Part shown: in pieces, positions 8,772-17,538 of the stretch | How the letters are laid out: the number at the start of each line of letters is the position of its first letter | Position numbering within the stretch: position 1 is the first letter of the stretch | Assembly (NCBI GenBank): GCA_937974555.1 | Contig: CALJKR010000049.1 | Location: forward strand, 17,352-81,351 | Origin: an uncultured Flavobacteriales bacterium | GTDB lineage: Bacteria > Bacteroidota > Bacteroidia > Flavobacteriales_D > Sanyastnellaceae | Reading direction: 5' to 3' | Length of the DNA stretch: 64,000 nt | Made by a program: the position numbers and the translations under genes | Notes under the pieces: model-generated | Told to the model about the DNA's origin: nothing | Seen by the model: only the letters and a program-made list of their open reading frames with translations | Databases searched by the model: none

Positions 8772-9338
8772 CTACTTTTGGTTTTTCAAACGACTGAGAT
8801 GTACCGATGAAATTCCCAAATACGAAGCAATCATGTGTTGCGGAATTCGGTTGAGTATACCCGGAAAAACTTCTTCAATCTTATCGTATCGCTCTTTGGG
8901 CGTTAAAGAAAACGTTTGCTTGATTCGATCATCGTGGTAACTGAAATATTGTTCTGCCACCAAGCGCCCCAACTTCTCCCCTTGCCGCATGTGGGCATAG
9001 CCCCAATCGATGGCTGCTCTGGGGATAACCACCACTCGGGTATCTTCTAAGGCTTGGAGCGAATAATGCGCAGGTTGCATTCTGAGATAACTGGCATAGT
9101 CCGCGATGAACTGTCCCTCCGTAGCAAAGTGGAAAGTATGCTCTGCACCCTTGCTGTCATTGATTAACACCCGAATTAATCCCTTTTCGATAAAAAAAAC
9201 CTCTTCAGGCACACGGTTGGCCTCTGCCAGAAAAGTACTCTTCTTGAATTCTTGAATTCGAATTTGACTGGCAAACCCATCCCATTCCTTTGGGGTGTAA
9301 TCAATGATTTGCGATACGATGAATTTAAAAAACTCCAT
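8772..9338 (-). CDS. Crp/Fnr-family transcriptional regulator
   Basis: A 188-residue regulator. Residues about 20-115 form a cyclic-nucleotide-binding beta-roll (FFIEKGLIRVLINDSKGAEH), followed by a helix and a short C-terminal helix-turn-helix (MIASYLGISSVHLSRLKNQK). This is the compact Bacteroidota Crp subgroup in which the effector is usually unknown. No Cys cluster for iron-sulphur is present. It is transcribed away from the SAM riboswitch, with a 180-base intergenic region. Confidence 0.85.
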   Translation of the reverse strand: MEFFKFIVSQIIDYTPKEWDGFASQIRIQEFKKSTFLAEANRVPEEVFFIEKGLIRVLINDSKGAEHTFHFATEGQFIADYASYLRMQPAHYSLQALEDTRVVVIPRAAIDWGYAHMRQGEKLGRLVAEQYFSYHDDRIKQTFSLTPKERYDKIEEVFPGILNRIPQHMIASYLGISSVHLSRLKNQK

Positions 9339-9466
9339 AAATCAACTGTGCCTCAAAAATAACATTGCACCCCCATTCCACAAATCGCAAACACAAAAAA
9401 ATAATATCACAAAAAAAATAATATCCAGCAATGACAAGGGATTGAGCTACAAAATAAAAAAACATT

Positions 9467-9497
9467 TTGAAATTCAATTTCTGTAACTGTAACTTTG
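9467..9497 (+). promoter_or_regulatory. Bacteroidota-type promoter of the methionine operon
   Basis: TTG at 9467-9469 and a perfect TAACTTTG at 9490-9497 are separated by 20 bases, matching the TTG-N19/20-TAnnTTTG pattern. Transcription would start about 7 bases later and run directly into the SAM riboswitch. Confidence 0.75.
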
Positions 9498-9520
9498 CAG
9501 CGCGTTCTTTACATCATAAT

Positions 9521-9623
9521 CTTATCAAGAAAGACGGAGGGATTTGACCCGCAGATGTCTTACCAACCTATCATCGGCAGATGAAAAAGGTGGTACGTTC
9601 AACCTCGAAAGAGGACAGATAAG
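9521..9623 (+). ncRNA. SAM-I riboswitch (S-box leader)
   Basis: The aptamer opens with CTTATCAAGA and closes with GATAAG, which pair exactly as the P1 stem (9521-9526 with 9618-9623). Inside are the conserved GGAGGGATTTGACCC kink-turn region, ACCAACC, and AAGGTGG, in the order of the S-box consensus. It lies between a promoter and a transsulfuration gene. The 140 bases after the aptamer show no clear poly-T terminator, so control may be translational; methionine sufficiency (high S-adenosylmethionine) would shut the operon off. Confidence 0.9.
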
Positions 9624-9763
9624 TTGGCTCAGCATTTATTTTATTCGCGATACAAATGATGCTCTTCTGACTTGTCGGAGGGGTGCTTTGCAGCGCTGTT
9701 CCGGGAAGTTATCCAATGTTTTTCTTGATGGACTGATGTGAATCGCCCTAAAAAAACAAGAAA

Positions 9764-10942
9764 ATGAAAGAACAAACATTGTGTATTCACAGCATCCCTG
9801 TAGATCCGCTGACTGGCGCCGTTTCTACCCCCATTTACCAAACCTCCACTTTTGTACAAAGTGAACCCGGTGTTCACAAAGGTTTCGATTACGCCCGATC
9901 CAATAATCCGACGCGGCAAACTTTGGAGAACCTCATTGCTCAAATTGAAGAAGGAGACAAGGGTTTTGCCTTTGCCAGTGGATTGGCCGCCATTGATAGC
10001 GTATTGAAACTGCTGAAATCAGGCGATCAAATCCTCGCTGTAGACGACATCTATGGCGGCGCATTTCGCCTATTCACCCATGTCTATGAAAAATTTGGCA
10101 TCACCGTCAAATATGTCGACACCACGGATGCTGAAAACGTGCGTTCCGCCATTGAAAGCCAAACCAAGCTCATTTGGGTCGAAACACCCACCAATCCTAC
10201 ATTGAAAATTTCCGACATCGAAGCCATAGGTAAAATTGCATCGGAAAACAATATCCTATTCTGCGTAGACAATACTTTTGCATCTCCCGCGGCGCAGAAA
10301 CCATTGACTTTGGGAGCAGATATTGTGGTTCACTCTGCCACCAAATATTTAGGTGGACATAGCGATCTTATCGCAGGATTGGTGGTGACCAAGAGCCCTG
10401 AACTCAGTGCCAAAATCAAATTCATTCAAAATGCGTCGGGAGGAATATTGGCTCCCTTTGACAGTTGGCTGGTCATTCGCGGAATCGAAACTTTGCACTT
10501 ACGCATCCAGCAGCATAGTCGCTCTGCACAGCGAATTGCTGAGTTTTTGTTGGAGCAACCTGAAATTAAAAACGTGTATTATCCAGGATTGCCTTCCCAT
10601 CCCAACCACAACATCGCCAAAAAGCAACAAAAATATTTTGGCGGTATCATCAGCTTCGACCTACTGGTGGACGAAAAGAAATTTGCGTCCCAAATCGTTA
10701 CCCAAACCCGACTTTTCAAATTGGCTGAGAGTTTAGGTGGCGTTAAATCGCTCATCTGCCTTCCCAGCGAGATGACACACAAATCCATACCTCGGGAAAA
10801 AAGACAAGCCAGTGGCGTGAGCGATAGCCTCATTCGCCTTTCCGTGGGACTGGAAGACCCAGAGGACTTGATACAAGATCTAAAGCAAGCCCTAGCACAA
10901 ATCAAAATCGTAAGAAACTACAATAAAGTTTTAGCACAATGA
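9764..10942 (+). CDS. PLP-dependent transsulfuration enzyme (cystathionine gamma-synthase/lyase or O-acylhomoserine sulfhydrylase group)
   Basis: A 392-residue Cys/Met metabolism PLP enzyme. The PLP Schiff-base lysine is Lys194 in HSATKYLGGHSD; YARSNNPTR, the phosphate/cofactor-binding DDIYGGAFR region and a C-terminal RLSVGLEDPEDL are all family landmarks. Length is normal. Control by a SAM-I riboswitch and coupling to homoserine dehydrogenase (stop and next start overlap) point to methionine biosynthesis from an activated homoserine, i.e. MetB-type activity, but sequence reading alone does not separate MetB, MetC and MetY-like activities. Confidence 0.88.
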   Translation: MKEQTLCIHSIPVDPLTGAVSTPIYQTSTFVQSEPGVHKGFDYARSNNPTRQTLENLIAQIEEGDKGFAFASGLAAIDSVLKLLKSGDQILAVDDIYGGAFRLFTHVYEKFGITVKYVDTTDAENVRSAIESQTKLIWVETPTNPTLKISDIEAIGKIASENNILFCVDNTFASPAAQKPLTLGADIVVHSATKYLGGHSDLIAGLVVTKSPELSAKIKFIQNASGGILAPFDSWLVIRGIETLHLRIQQHSRSAQRIAEFLLEQPEIKNVYYPGLPSHPNHNIAKKQQKYFGGIISFDLLVDEKKFASQIVTQTRLFKLAESLGGVKSLICLPSEMTHKSIPREKRQASGVSDSLIRLSVGLEDPEDLIQDLKQALAQIKIVRNYNKVLAQ

Positions 10943-12135
10943 GCAGACAGCAATTAACCCTGGGCGTATTTGGATTTGGATGCGTTGGCTATGGACTTTG
11001 GCAAGTATTGGAAAAAACCCCTGGCCTCAAAGCACAAATAAAGAAAATTGGTGTAAAAAACAAAGACAAAAAACGCCCGTTTGAAGGCGCACCCCTTACC
11101 TTCAATCCCGACGACATCTTGTTGGATCCAGAAATCAATCTTGTTGTAGAACTCATCGACGACAGTGAAGCCGCCTTTGACATTGTCAAGCGTGCCCTGC
11201 AGCAGCGCAAAGCCGTAGTGAGTGCCAACAAGAAAATGATCGCAGAACATCTGGATGAATTGATCGAATTGCAGGAAAAATACCAAACGCCCTTGCTATA
11301 TGAAGCCGCGGTATGCGCGAGTATACCCATCATTCGCAACTTGGAGGAGTATTACGACAATGATCTATTGGAGAGAATCGAAGGCATCGTCAATGGATCC
11401 ACCAATTACATCTTGACCCAAATCAGTGCACACAAAATCCCTTACGAACAAGCCCTATTGGAAGCCCAAGAAAAAGGCTTTGCAGAGAGCAACCCCAAGT
11501 TGGATGTTGAAGGGTGGGATTCCAAATACAAGCTCATCTTGCTCATCGCGCATGCATTTGGAACCACCCTTCCTCCAGCGTCCATCTATCATTTTGGAAT
11601 TGAAAGATTGGGAAGGCAAGCATTTGAATATGCGCAAGAAAAGGGATTGGAGATCAAATTGATTGCATCCGCCCAAAAAATAGACGACCAAAAATTGAAT
11701 GCCTGGGTAATTCCACAATTTGTATTGAAAGACCAATTGCTTGGACAAGTAAAAAATGAATACAATGGTGTAAGGACCCAAACATGCTTTTCAGAAAATC
11801 AATTTTTCTTGGGCAAAGGCGCGGGCGCCTATCCCACCGCATCGGCAGTGATATCCGATATCTCGGCCCTTTCCTATCAATATCGCTACGAATACAAAAA
11901 GCGGAAACAAGCCATCGGCTTTGAAATAGACAACACCCGCAATGTTCATGTTTTCATTCAAGCACAAACGGATGATTTGACCAAGGTAGCCTCATACTTT
12001 CACACCCTGGATGTTAGTCATCTATCCGACGAAGGCGGTTACTTGATTGGATACATCCCATTACAACAACTGTGGAATCTATACCAAACATTGCCCATTG
12101 CGGTGGTGATGATGGGTGAGGGGATGAGGGGATGA
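10939..12135 (+). CDS. Homoserine dehydrogenase
   Basis: A 398-residue enzyme that reduces aspartate semialdehyde to homoserine. The N-terminal Rossmann motif GVFGFGCVG is at residues about 8-16, the conserved NKKMIAEH follows, and GIVNGSTNYILTQI matches the homoserine-binding signature (GxxNGTTNYIL). No aspartokinase domain is fused. The start overlaps the previous stop by 4 bases, so both are under the SAM riboswitch. The last codons lie in an 8-base tandem repeat, so the C-terminus may vary between strains. Confidence 0.9.
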   Translation: MSRQQLTLGVFGFGCVGYGLWQVLEKTPGLKAQIKKIGVKNKDKKRPFEGAPLTFNPDDILLDPEINLVVELIDDSEAAFDIVKRALQQRKAVVSANKKMIAEHLDELIELQEKYQTPLLYEAAVCASIPIIRNLEEYYDNDLLERIEGIVNGSTNYILTQISAHKIPYEQALLEAQEKGFAESNPKLDVEGWDSKYKLILLIAHAFGTTLPPASIYHFGIERLGRQAFEYAQEKGLEIKLIASAQKIDDQKLNAWVIPQFVLKDQLLGQVKNEYNGVRTQTCFSENQFFLGKGAGAYPTASAVISDISALSYQYRYEYKKRKQAIGFEIDNTRNVHVFIQAQTDDLTKVASYFHTLDVSHLSDEGGYLIGYIPLQQLWNLYQTLPIAVVMMGEGMRG

Positions 12136-12139
12136 GGGG
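12116..12139. repeat. Three 8-base tandem repeats at the end of the homoserine dehydrogenase gene
   Basis: GTGAGGGG is followed by two copies of ATGAGGGG. The stop codon TGA (12133-12135) lies in the third copy. Because 8 is not a multiple of 3, gain or loss of one unit would change the reading frame and the C-terminus. Confidence 0.75.
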
Positions 12140-12190
12140 ATTTGCAGAGGCATTTCATTTCGACACAACATGGAAAGTTCATGGATTTTT

Positions 12191-12643
12191 TCACAACAAT
12201 GCTTCTATCTGCCCACTGACCTTTCCCCAAGCAAATGCCTCTCCCTGGCGTTTCTTGAGCAAGGCTTGCCCCACCGGTGATGCCGCGCTGATGGCCCAAA
12301 TGGTGATTCCATTGATCTCTATTTTCCCAAAACCCGTTGTTACATAATACCATCCATTGGTGGCTTTGACCAAACTTCCGGGCACCACCTGTATCGTCGT
12401 GTCCATTAATCCTGGCGCACTTCGTGACAACTCTTGCATTTGACGATCATGCTCCTCGCGTTGCCTACTCCACTGCTCCATTTCCAAATGAACCATGGCC
12501 GTGCCTGTCTCATGTTTGTCCCCTGCTGAACTCTTGCCCTCTTGTTGATTGCTCTCCTGCAAAGATTGCCAAGCGGCCAGCAATTCCGCACCCCGGGCTT
12601 CCAGCCTGCGCAACAATTCGTGGTATACCTGTTCTTTATTCAT
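12191..12643 (-). CDS. GreA/GreB-like C-terminal domain protein
   Basis: A 150-residue protein widespread in Bacteroidota. An N-terminal helical, Glu/Gln-rich stretch (residues about 1-75) is followed by a GreA/GreB C-terminal-like fold (about 85-150) with VVPGSLVKATNGWYYVTTGFGKI and SPVGQALLKKRQGE, the latter equivalent to the SPIGxALLGKxxGD motif of Gre factors. In databases this family is often mislabelled as 3-oxoacyl-ACP synthase. It may bind RNA polymerase; the coiled-coil finger is short, so a classical transcript-cleavage role is uncertain. Confidence 0.75.
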   Translation of the reverse strand: MNKEQVYHELLRRLEARGAELLAAWQSLQESNQQEGKSSAGDKHETGTAMVHLEMEQWSRQREEHDRQMQELSRSAPGLMDTTIQVVPGSLVKATNGWYYVTTGFGKIEINGITIWAISAASPVGQALLKKRQGEAFAWGKVSGQIEALL

Positions 12644-12739
12644 TGGATGTTGGCGCCATTTCCCGCTATCCGCTTCAATCCTGCTGCGCAGGGATTTCCG
12701 CTACTATCGGGGGCGCATAGATCACAAATCTACTGCACT

Positions 12740-14062
12740 TCACTTGATCGCTGTCCCCATGGGACGGCAATCGTTATCAAAAGAAACTCCATTGACCCAA
12801 GTGCGCTTGATCTGACCTTGAAAAACCATTCCCTCCAACGGAGACCATCCACATTTGTACATCAATCGCTCTTTATTAACGACCGTTCTTTTTTCCATAT
12901 CCACCAGCACAAGGTCAGCATAATATCCTTCTCTAATGAATCCACGTTTCTCGATACCGAGGAGTAATGCAGGATTGTGACACATTTTCTGAACCAATTT
13001 GGGCAAACTCAATTTCCCTTGGCTAACAAAATCCAACATCACCTGCAACCCATGCTGAATCATCGGTGCTCCGGACATGGACTGTAAATAAGGTTTTTGC
13101 TTCTCCTCCCATACATGCGGAGCATGATCCGTTGTAATCAAATCTATCCGATCATCCAATAAAGCTTGCCAGAGCTCCGCTCGATCCTCGGCTGTTTTTA
13201 TCGATGGGTTCCACTTGATTTTGGCTCCCAATCTCTCATAATCCGCATCACAAAATAACAGATTCTGTACACAGACTTCGGTCGTAATTCTCTTGGTCGT
13301 AACATCTGGGTTGGCCTCAAACAATACCGTTTCCATTCCACTGGTCAGATGAAAAACATGCAACCGTCCTCCTGTATTCCTAGCTATTTCCACACAACGT
13401 TTTGAAGCAGTAAAGCAAGCCTCCGCGGATCGTATCCAATGGTGATGGGAAAAATCTATTTCACGGCCATGTTCCTGGATATATTGAGCGATACTTTCTT
13501 CAATCATCTTCTCGTCCTCACAGTGTAAAGCAACAATCTTGTTCGGGAATCGCCTAAAAATCTCGGACAACTCTAGAGGGAATTGACACAATAAATTTCC
13601 AGGTCCAGTAAAATAAAGTCCGTCGTCCGTTAAGGCCAACACACCATCCAAATCCTCTTCAGACCATTCTCTCCAGTTGTCTTTGGTTAACCCCAATAAA
13701 AATCCATAGTTGCAGTAGGCCCTGTTTTCTGCTCTCTGGTATTTGTCTTTCAATATTGAAAGGGAAGTCGTATTGGGCAATGTATTGGGCATATCGATAA
13801 TCGTCGTGACCCCGCCCACAACGGCTGCTTTTGATTCACTGATCAAGTCTCCTTTTCTCGTCAATCCCGGATCTCTAAAGTGAACCTGGGCATCGATGAC
13901 ACCCGGCATTAAAATCAATCCAGATGCGTCATAAATTTCTTCGGCCTCTATATTATTCAGATGGCCTATGGATTTTATCCATTGGCCCTCTAACAGGACA
14001 TCGCATACACTAACGCCATCACCTTGGACAACCTGAGCATTTCTAATGAGTGTTCTTTTCAT
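12740..14062 (-). CDS. pyrC: Dihydroorotase (class I-like, Bacteroidota type)
   Basis: A 440-residue amidohydrolase that would cyclise carbamoyl-aspartate in pyrimidine synthesis. GVIDAQVHFRDPGLTRKGD at residues about 54-72 is the metal/carboxylate-binding segment and TTDHAPH holds the late catalytic Asp and His. The first metal-binding position of the usual HxH pair is Gln59 followed by His61, a change I recall from other Bacteroidota dihydroorotases. Allantoinase or dihydropyrimidinase-like activity is less likely. It is 2 bases downstream of the DUF6671 gene and probably co-transcribed. Confidence 0.82.
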   Translation of the reverse strand: MKRTLIRNAQVVQGDGVSVCDVLLEGQWIKSIGHLNNIEAEEIYDASGLILMPGVIDAQVHFRDPGLTRKGDLISESKAAVVGGVTTIIDMPNTLPNTTSLSILKDKYQRAENRAYCNYGFLLGLTKDNWREWSEEDLDGVLALTDDGLYFTGPGNLLCQFPLELSEIFRRFPNKIVALHCEDEKMIEESIAQYIQEHGREIDFSHHHWIRSAEACFTASKRCVEIARNTGGRLHVFHLTSGMETVLFEANPDVTTKRITTEVCVQNLLFCDADYERLGAKIKWNPSIKTAEDRAELWQALLDDRIDLITTDHAPHVWEEKQKPYLQSMSGAPMIQHGLQVMLDFVSQGKLSLPKLVQKMCHNPALLLGIEKRGFIREGYYADLVLVDMEKRTVVNKERLMYKCGWSPLEGMVFQGQIKRTWVNGVSFDNDCRPMGTAIK

Positions 14063-14064
14063 TT

Positions 14065-14925
14065 TTAGGGATTACAAAAATCACAATACATGGGGTCCTC
14101 ATCTTTTTTATCGTGGGGATAAAAGACATCGCTTGAATACTCACAATGACAGCACGCATGAACAATTTTCAAAGTGGAATTCGTAGGCCTATTGCACAAC
14201 CTGCAAGGAAGCCCTGAAACAGCCTGTGATACACCAAAACCGGGGAAGTTGCATTCAGGGCATTGCGACAAAATACGCTTGATTAGTTTTTCTGCGGCCT
14301 CACCAATCACCTGCATTCTTGTAGGATTGTTCATGGCGCGCATATCGGTTTCTATATACACCTTGCCATGGGATTCAATGATCGGGATACAGATTTTCAT
14401 TAAATCATCCCAATCACGAATACCTTTCGTCATCTTGCTAAAATCATGTTGACCAACACGGGCAATTAACGCGTGCTCTGGAAACTTTACTTTTTTCGCA
14501 AAGCTCTCTATACCCTGCGGACCATCGCAATAGGCAGCATCAAAATTGGTAGAAAGACTTATCACGCGTTCCACAAACTCCCAATCATTTTTACGATCCT
14601 TCATCATCACCCATTCCTCATCGGCATAGGCAAAAAATGCCGCAGGATGCGGTCCAAAAGATCCTTCACTGGCAATAGCCAAATCCAATTGATACATATC
14701 CATGGCTCGTTCGCATTTCTCTCTGAGCACGTCGACAACTTCACCCTTCCTCTCAATTTCACCGGAAAAAGTTCCCAAGGCATCTGTATCATAATGGGAA
14801 GGGTAAAAAATTTGACATTCTAATTTTTCTCTAATGAATGGAGCCATGGCAACATCCTTGTTGTGCTGAGAAGCGATTAATACCGTTCTTCCTTTAAAAA
14901 ATTCAATAGCCTGCATTTTCTTCAT
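14065..14925 (-). CDS. DUF6671 family protein with C-terminal zinc-ribbon cysteines
   Basis: About 286 residues when started at the ATG at 14925 (MKKMQAIEFFKGR); the longer open frame upstream adds unlikely sequence. The N-terminal part contains ASQHNKD and ASEGSFGPHP, characteristic of the DUF6671 domain. The C-terminal 60 residues carry four cysteine pairs (CPEC, CRLC, CCHC, YCDFC), which look like two zinc ribbons. No signal or membrane segment. Biochemical function is unknown; placement next to dihydroorotase suggests co-expression only. Confidence 0.75.
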   Translation of the reverse strand: MKKMQAIEFFKGRTVLIASQHNKDVAMAPFIREKLECQIFYPSHYDTDALGTFSGEIERKGEVVDVLREKCERAMDMYQLDLAIASEGSFGPHPAAFFAYADEEWVMMKDRKNDWEFVERVISLSTNFDAAYCDGPQGIESFAKKVKFPEHALIARVGQHDFSKMTKGIRDWDDLMKICIPIIESHGKVYIETDMRAMNNPTRMQVIGEAAEKLIKRILSQCPECNFPGFGVSQAVSGLPCRLCNRPTNSTLKIVHACCHCEYSSDVFYPHDKKDEDPMYCDFCNP

Positions 14926-15091
14926 TCCATTTTGGGCCTGACAATAAAATCGACTTGAACCAAAGCGCCAAGCACAGGGCAATGGCACGAAGTAACTTAG
15001 CATCGGCGATTTCATCGCATTGAAAGGAATAACCCAACAACGTGGCACACAACAACACTACTGAAACCTTAAAAAAAATCAAACCATTCAT
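14903..15091 (-). CDS. Possible small membrane protein
   Basis: A 62-residue frame with ATG start and two hydrophobic stretches (IFFKVSVVLLCATLLGYSF and LLRAIALCLALWFKSILL) separated by a polar loop. It would overlap the start of the DUF6671 gene by 23 bases in another frame, an arrangement compatible with translational coupling. It resembles no family I recognise and could be chance, but the stretch is otherwise non-coding and just follows the transporter gene's promoter side. Confidence 0.4.
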   Translation of the reverse strand: MNGLIFFKVSVVLLCATLLGYSFQCDEIADAKLLRAIALCLALWFKSILLSGPKWNEENAGY

Positions 15092-15174
15092 CGATTAAAA
15101 GATATCATACATATCAAGAATCCAAGCTGATGTCACACGTCAGAATCAACATTATACTGATCCTCCCACTGGCT

Positions 15175-16137
15175 TTAACTTATTTCCACTATCCAGAGGT
15201 AAATAGACATCCCCACCGTCAAATTCATGGGGAAGGTCACACCCAAGGCCATTGGAACAAAAAGACCAGGATCTGATTGGGGTGCTGCCATTTTCATGGC
15301 CGCGGGAACAGCGATGTACGAGGCACTGGCCGCCAATACCGCCAAAACGAAACGATTGGCCACATCATCCGTGAGCCAATGACTGAGGTACGCAACGGTA
15401 ATTCCATTGATGAGCGGAACGATCAAACCAAATAGCGTCATGGTCAAACCATATTTTTTGAAAGCCCCAAAACGTCGGGCAGTGACCATGCCCATCTCCA
15501 ATAAAAAGAGCGAAAGAAATCCCTTGAAAATATCGGTAGTGAAAGGTTTAATGCCCTCGGCCTGCTTGGCATTCGCAAAATACCCAATCAGCAAACTCCC
15601 CAAAATCAAAAGAACACTTCCGTTGGTCAAAGAATGTTTGATGGTTTGCCAGAGATTCCCATTTTGGGAAGTTCCATTCTCCCATCGCTTCATTAAAACC
15701 ACCGCAACGATAATGGCAGGCGATTCCATCAATGCCATCACCGCTACCATGTGCCCTCCGCAGGCAAGAGCGTGAAAATCCAGAAAAGACATGGCCGCCA
15801 CAAAAGTCACCGCGCTTACTGAACCATAGGATGCCGCAACTGCAGCCGCATTCTGATTGTCCAACTTCAATCTCAAAATGAAAAAAGTATACAAGGGAAT
15901 AATCGCCGACACCAACAATCCAGTAAACAATGTCCAAATAACCTCCGCATTGATCTTAGCATGCGACAACTCCTGTCCACCTTTAAAACCAATGGCAAAT
16001 AGTAAATAAAGCGAAATGAATTTACTCGATGAGGGTGGGATTTCTAAATCACTTTTTACAGTGACCGCCAAAACCCCCAAAAGAAAAAAGAGAATGGTTG
16101 GATTGGTAAGATTTAAGAGCAATTCATTCCCGTTCAT
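15175..16137 (-). CDS. Sodium-dependent bicarbonate transporter family permease (SbtA-like)
   Basis: A 320-residue inner-membrane protein with about ten hydrophobic helices. The opening NPTILFFLLGVLAVTVKSDLEIP, the KFISLYLLFAIGFKGG segment and the ASASYIAVPAAMKMAAP segment are typical of the SbtA family, which imports bicarbonate with sodium. I start at the ATG at 16137 because a promoter-like CAACTTTG lies just upstream of it, inside the longer frame to 16185. It is divergent from a LysR gene, the usual arrangement for a regulator and its target. Confidence 0.85.
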   Translation of the reverse strand: MNGNELLLNLTNPTILFFLLGVLAVTVKSDLEIPPSSSKFISLYLLFAIGFKGGQELSHAKINAEVIWTLFTGLLVSAIIPLYTFFILRLKLDNQNAAAVAASYGSVSAVTFVAAMSFLDFHALACGGHMVAVMALMESPAIIVAVVLMKRWENGTSQNGNLWQTIKHSLTNGSVLLILGSLLIGYFANAKQAEGIKPFTTDIFKGFLSLFLLEMGMVTARRFGAFKKYGLTMTLFGLIVPLINGITVAYLSHWLTDDVANRFVLAVLAASASYIAVPAAMKMAAPQSDPGLFVPMALGVTFPMNLTVGMSIYLWIVEIS

Positions 16138-16218
16138 GCATTTATTTTTTTGCAAAGTTGCACCCACCAATTGATTGATTTTCATTTATATTTACAATGC
16201 GTAACATAAAAATTATTT

Positions 16219-17115
16219 ATGAATATCACTTTACAGCAGCTCATCATTTTCAATGATCTCTGTCAAACCGAAAGCGTAACACAAACCGCTGAAAATCTGC
16301 ATCTCACTCAACCCGCGATATCCATTCAACTCAAGAATATTCAAACCCAGTTTGACCAACCGCTATTTGAAACAGTGGGCAAGAAAATTTACATCACCCC
16401 TTGGGGAAGAACTGTATTGGAGCCCATTCAGCGCTTGTTACAAGAAGCGAAGCAAATTGAGCACATGGCCCAAAGGGCCAATCGAGGCCTTTCAGGCCCC
16501 TTGAAAATAGCCGTTGTATCCACAGGGAAATACGTGATGCCATTTTTCCTAACGCCCTTTATGAAAGAAAATCCCGAAGTCGAATTGGAGATGGATGTTT
16601 CCAACAAGCAGCAAGTATTGGAGCGGTTGAAGAAAAATGAAATTGACTTTGCCCTGGTGTCCATCCTTCCAGACCAGATGTCCCTCAAGAAATTGGATCT
16701 ATTGGAAAATCGATTGCAAATGGTAGGATCGGCGCAATCCAAAGCCAAAACATTGGAGGATTGCACCCCATTTATTTACCGGGAGCGCGGATCAGGAACC
16801 CGACAAAGCATGGAGAAATACCTCAGCAAGCGCAAGATGAAACTGACCAAGACCATGGAATTGACCAGCAATGAAGCCATCAAGCAAGCGGTAATCGCGG
16901 GAATGGGCTACTCCATCATGCCACTGATTGGCCTTAAAAATGAATTGACCCACAAACAAATCAAAGTCATTCCCTTGCCTGGATTGCCTATTAAAACCAC
17001 CTGGAAATTGGTCTGGCGTAGCGAAAAAAAATTATCCCAAACTGCCCAAGCTTATTTGGATCATTTGAAACGAAACAAGGACGAAATTCAAAAATTTCAC
17101 TTTGAATTGATTTGA
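16219..17115 (+). CDS. LysR-family transcriptional regulator
   Basis: A 298-residue LysR protein. Residues 1-62 form the winged helix (LQQLIIFNDLCQTESVTQTAENLHLTQPAISIQLKNIQ, given here as its landmarks at positions 6-43), followed by a periplasmic-binding-like effector domain. It has similarity in style to CbbR-type regulators, which often sit beside inorganic-carbon transporters, and here it is divergent from the SbtA-like gene with about 80 bases between starts. Its stop is directly adjacent to the end of the convergent arsC gene. Confidence 0.88.
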   Translation: MNITLQQLIIFNDLCQTESVTQTAENLHLTQPAISIQLKNIQTQFDQPLFETVGKKIYITPWGRTVLEPIQRLLQEAKQIEHMAQRANRGLSGPLKIAVVSTGKYVMPFFLTPFMKENPEVELEMDVSNKQQVLERLKKNEIDFALVSILPDQMSLKKLDLLENRLQMVGSAQSKAKTLEDCTPFIYRERGSGTRQSMEKYLSKRKMKLTKTMELTSNEAIKQAVIAGMGYSIMPLIGLKNELTHKQIKVIPLPGLPIKTTWKLVWRSEKKLSQTAQAYLDHLKRNKDEIQKFHFELI

Positions 17116-17538
17116 TCAAGGATGTTTCATCACCAATTGTCTACAATATTCCTTGATCAAATCACGCGTTGTTCTAAAAGATTCCATTACTTCATCATCG
17201 GACCCTTGAGCCTTTGCAGGATCGGGGAAATTGTAATGCAAGCGAGTTGCTTGTGATGGAAAATAGGGACAACGCTCCTGAGCGTTGTCACACACGGTTA
17301 GAATAAGATCAAATGAAACATCACTGTATTCATCCACATGATTGGAGGTATGTTTTGAAATATCTATTCCATCTTCGGCCATAATGTCAATCGCCCTGGG
17401 ATTCACCCCATGCGTTTCTATTCCCGCGCTGTAGACCTTAGCATTGTCTCCATAGAACAATCGCAAGTACCCTTCTGCCATTTGACTTCGGCAGCTATTC
17501 CCTGTGCAGAGAACCAGAATGTTTTTACTTGTTTTCAT
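17116..17538 (-). CDS. arsC: Arsenate reductase, thioredoxin-coupled (LMW phosphatase fold)
   Basis: A 140-residue enzyme reducing arsenate to arsenite. The P-loop CTGNSCRSQ starts at Cys11, and Cys83 and Cys90 in TVCDNAQERCP complete the three-cysteine relay of the thioredoxin-dependent ArsC class (Cys10/82/89 in the plasmid pI258 enzyme). Length is usual. The start overlaps the ACR3 gene's end by 14 bases. Last gene of the arsenic operon. Confidence 0.92.
   Translation of the reverse strand: MKTSKNILVLCTGNSCRSQMAEGYLRLFYGDNAKVYSAGIETHGVNPRAIDIMAEDGIDISKHTSNHVDEYSDVSFDLILTVCDNAQERCPYFPSQATRLHYNFPDPAKAQGSDDEVMESFRTTRDLIKEYCRQLVMKHP

Noticed and set aside
12191..12643. 3-oxoacyl-ACP synthase
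   Set aside because: No ketosynthase fold or catalytic Cys-His-His; the C-terminal half is Gre-like.
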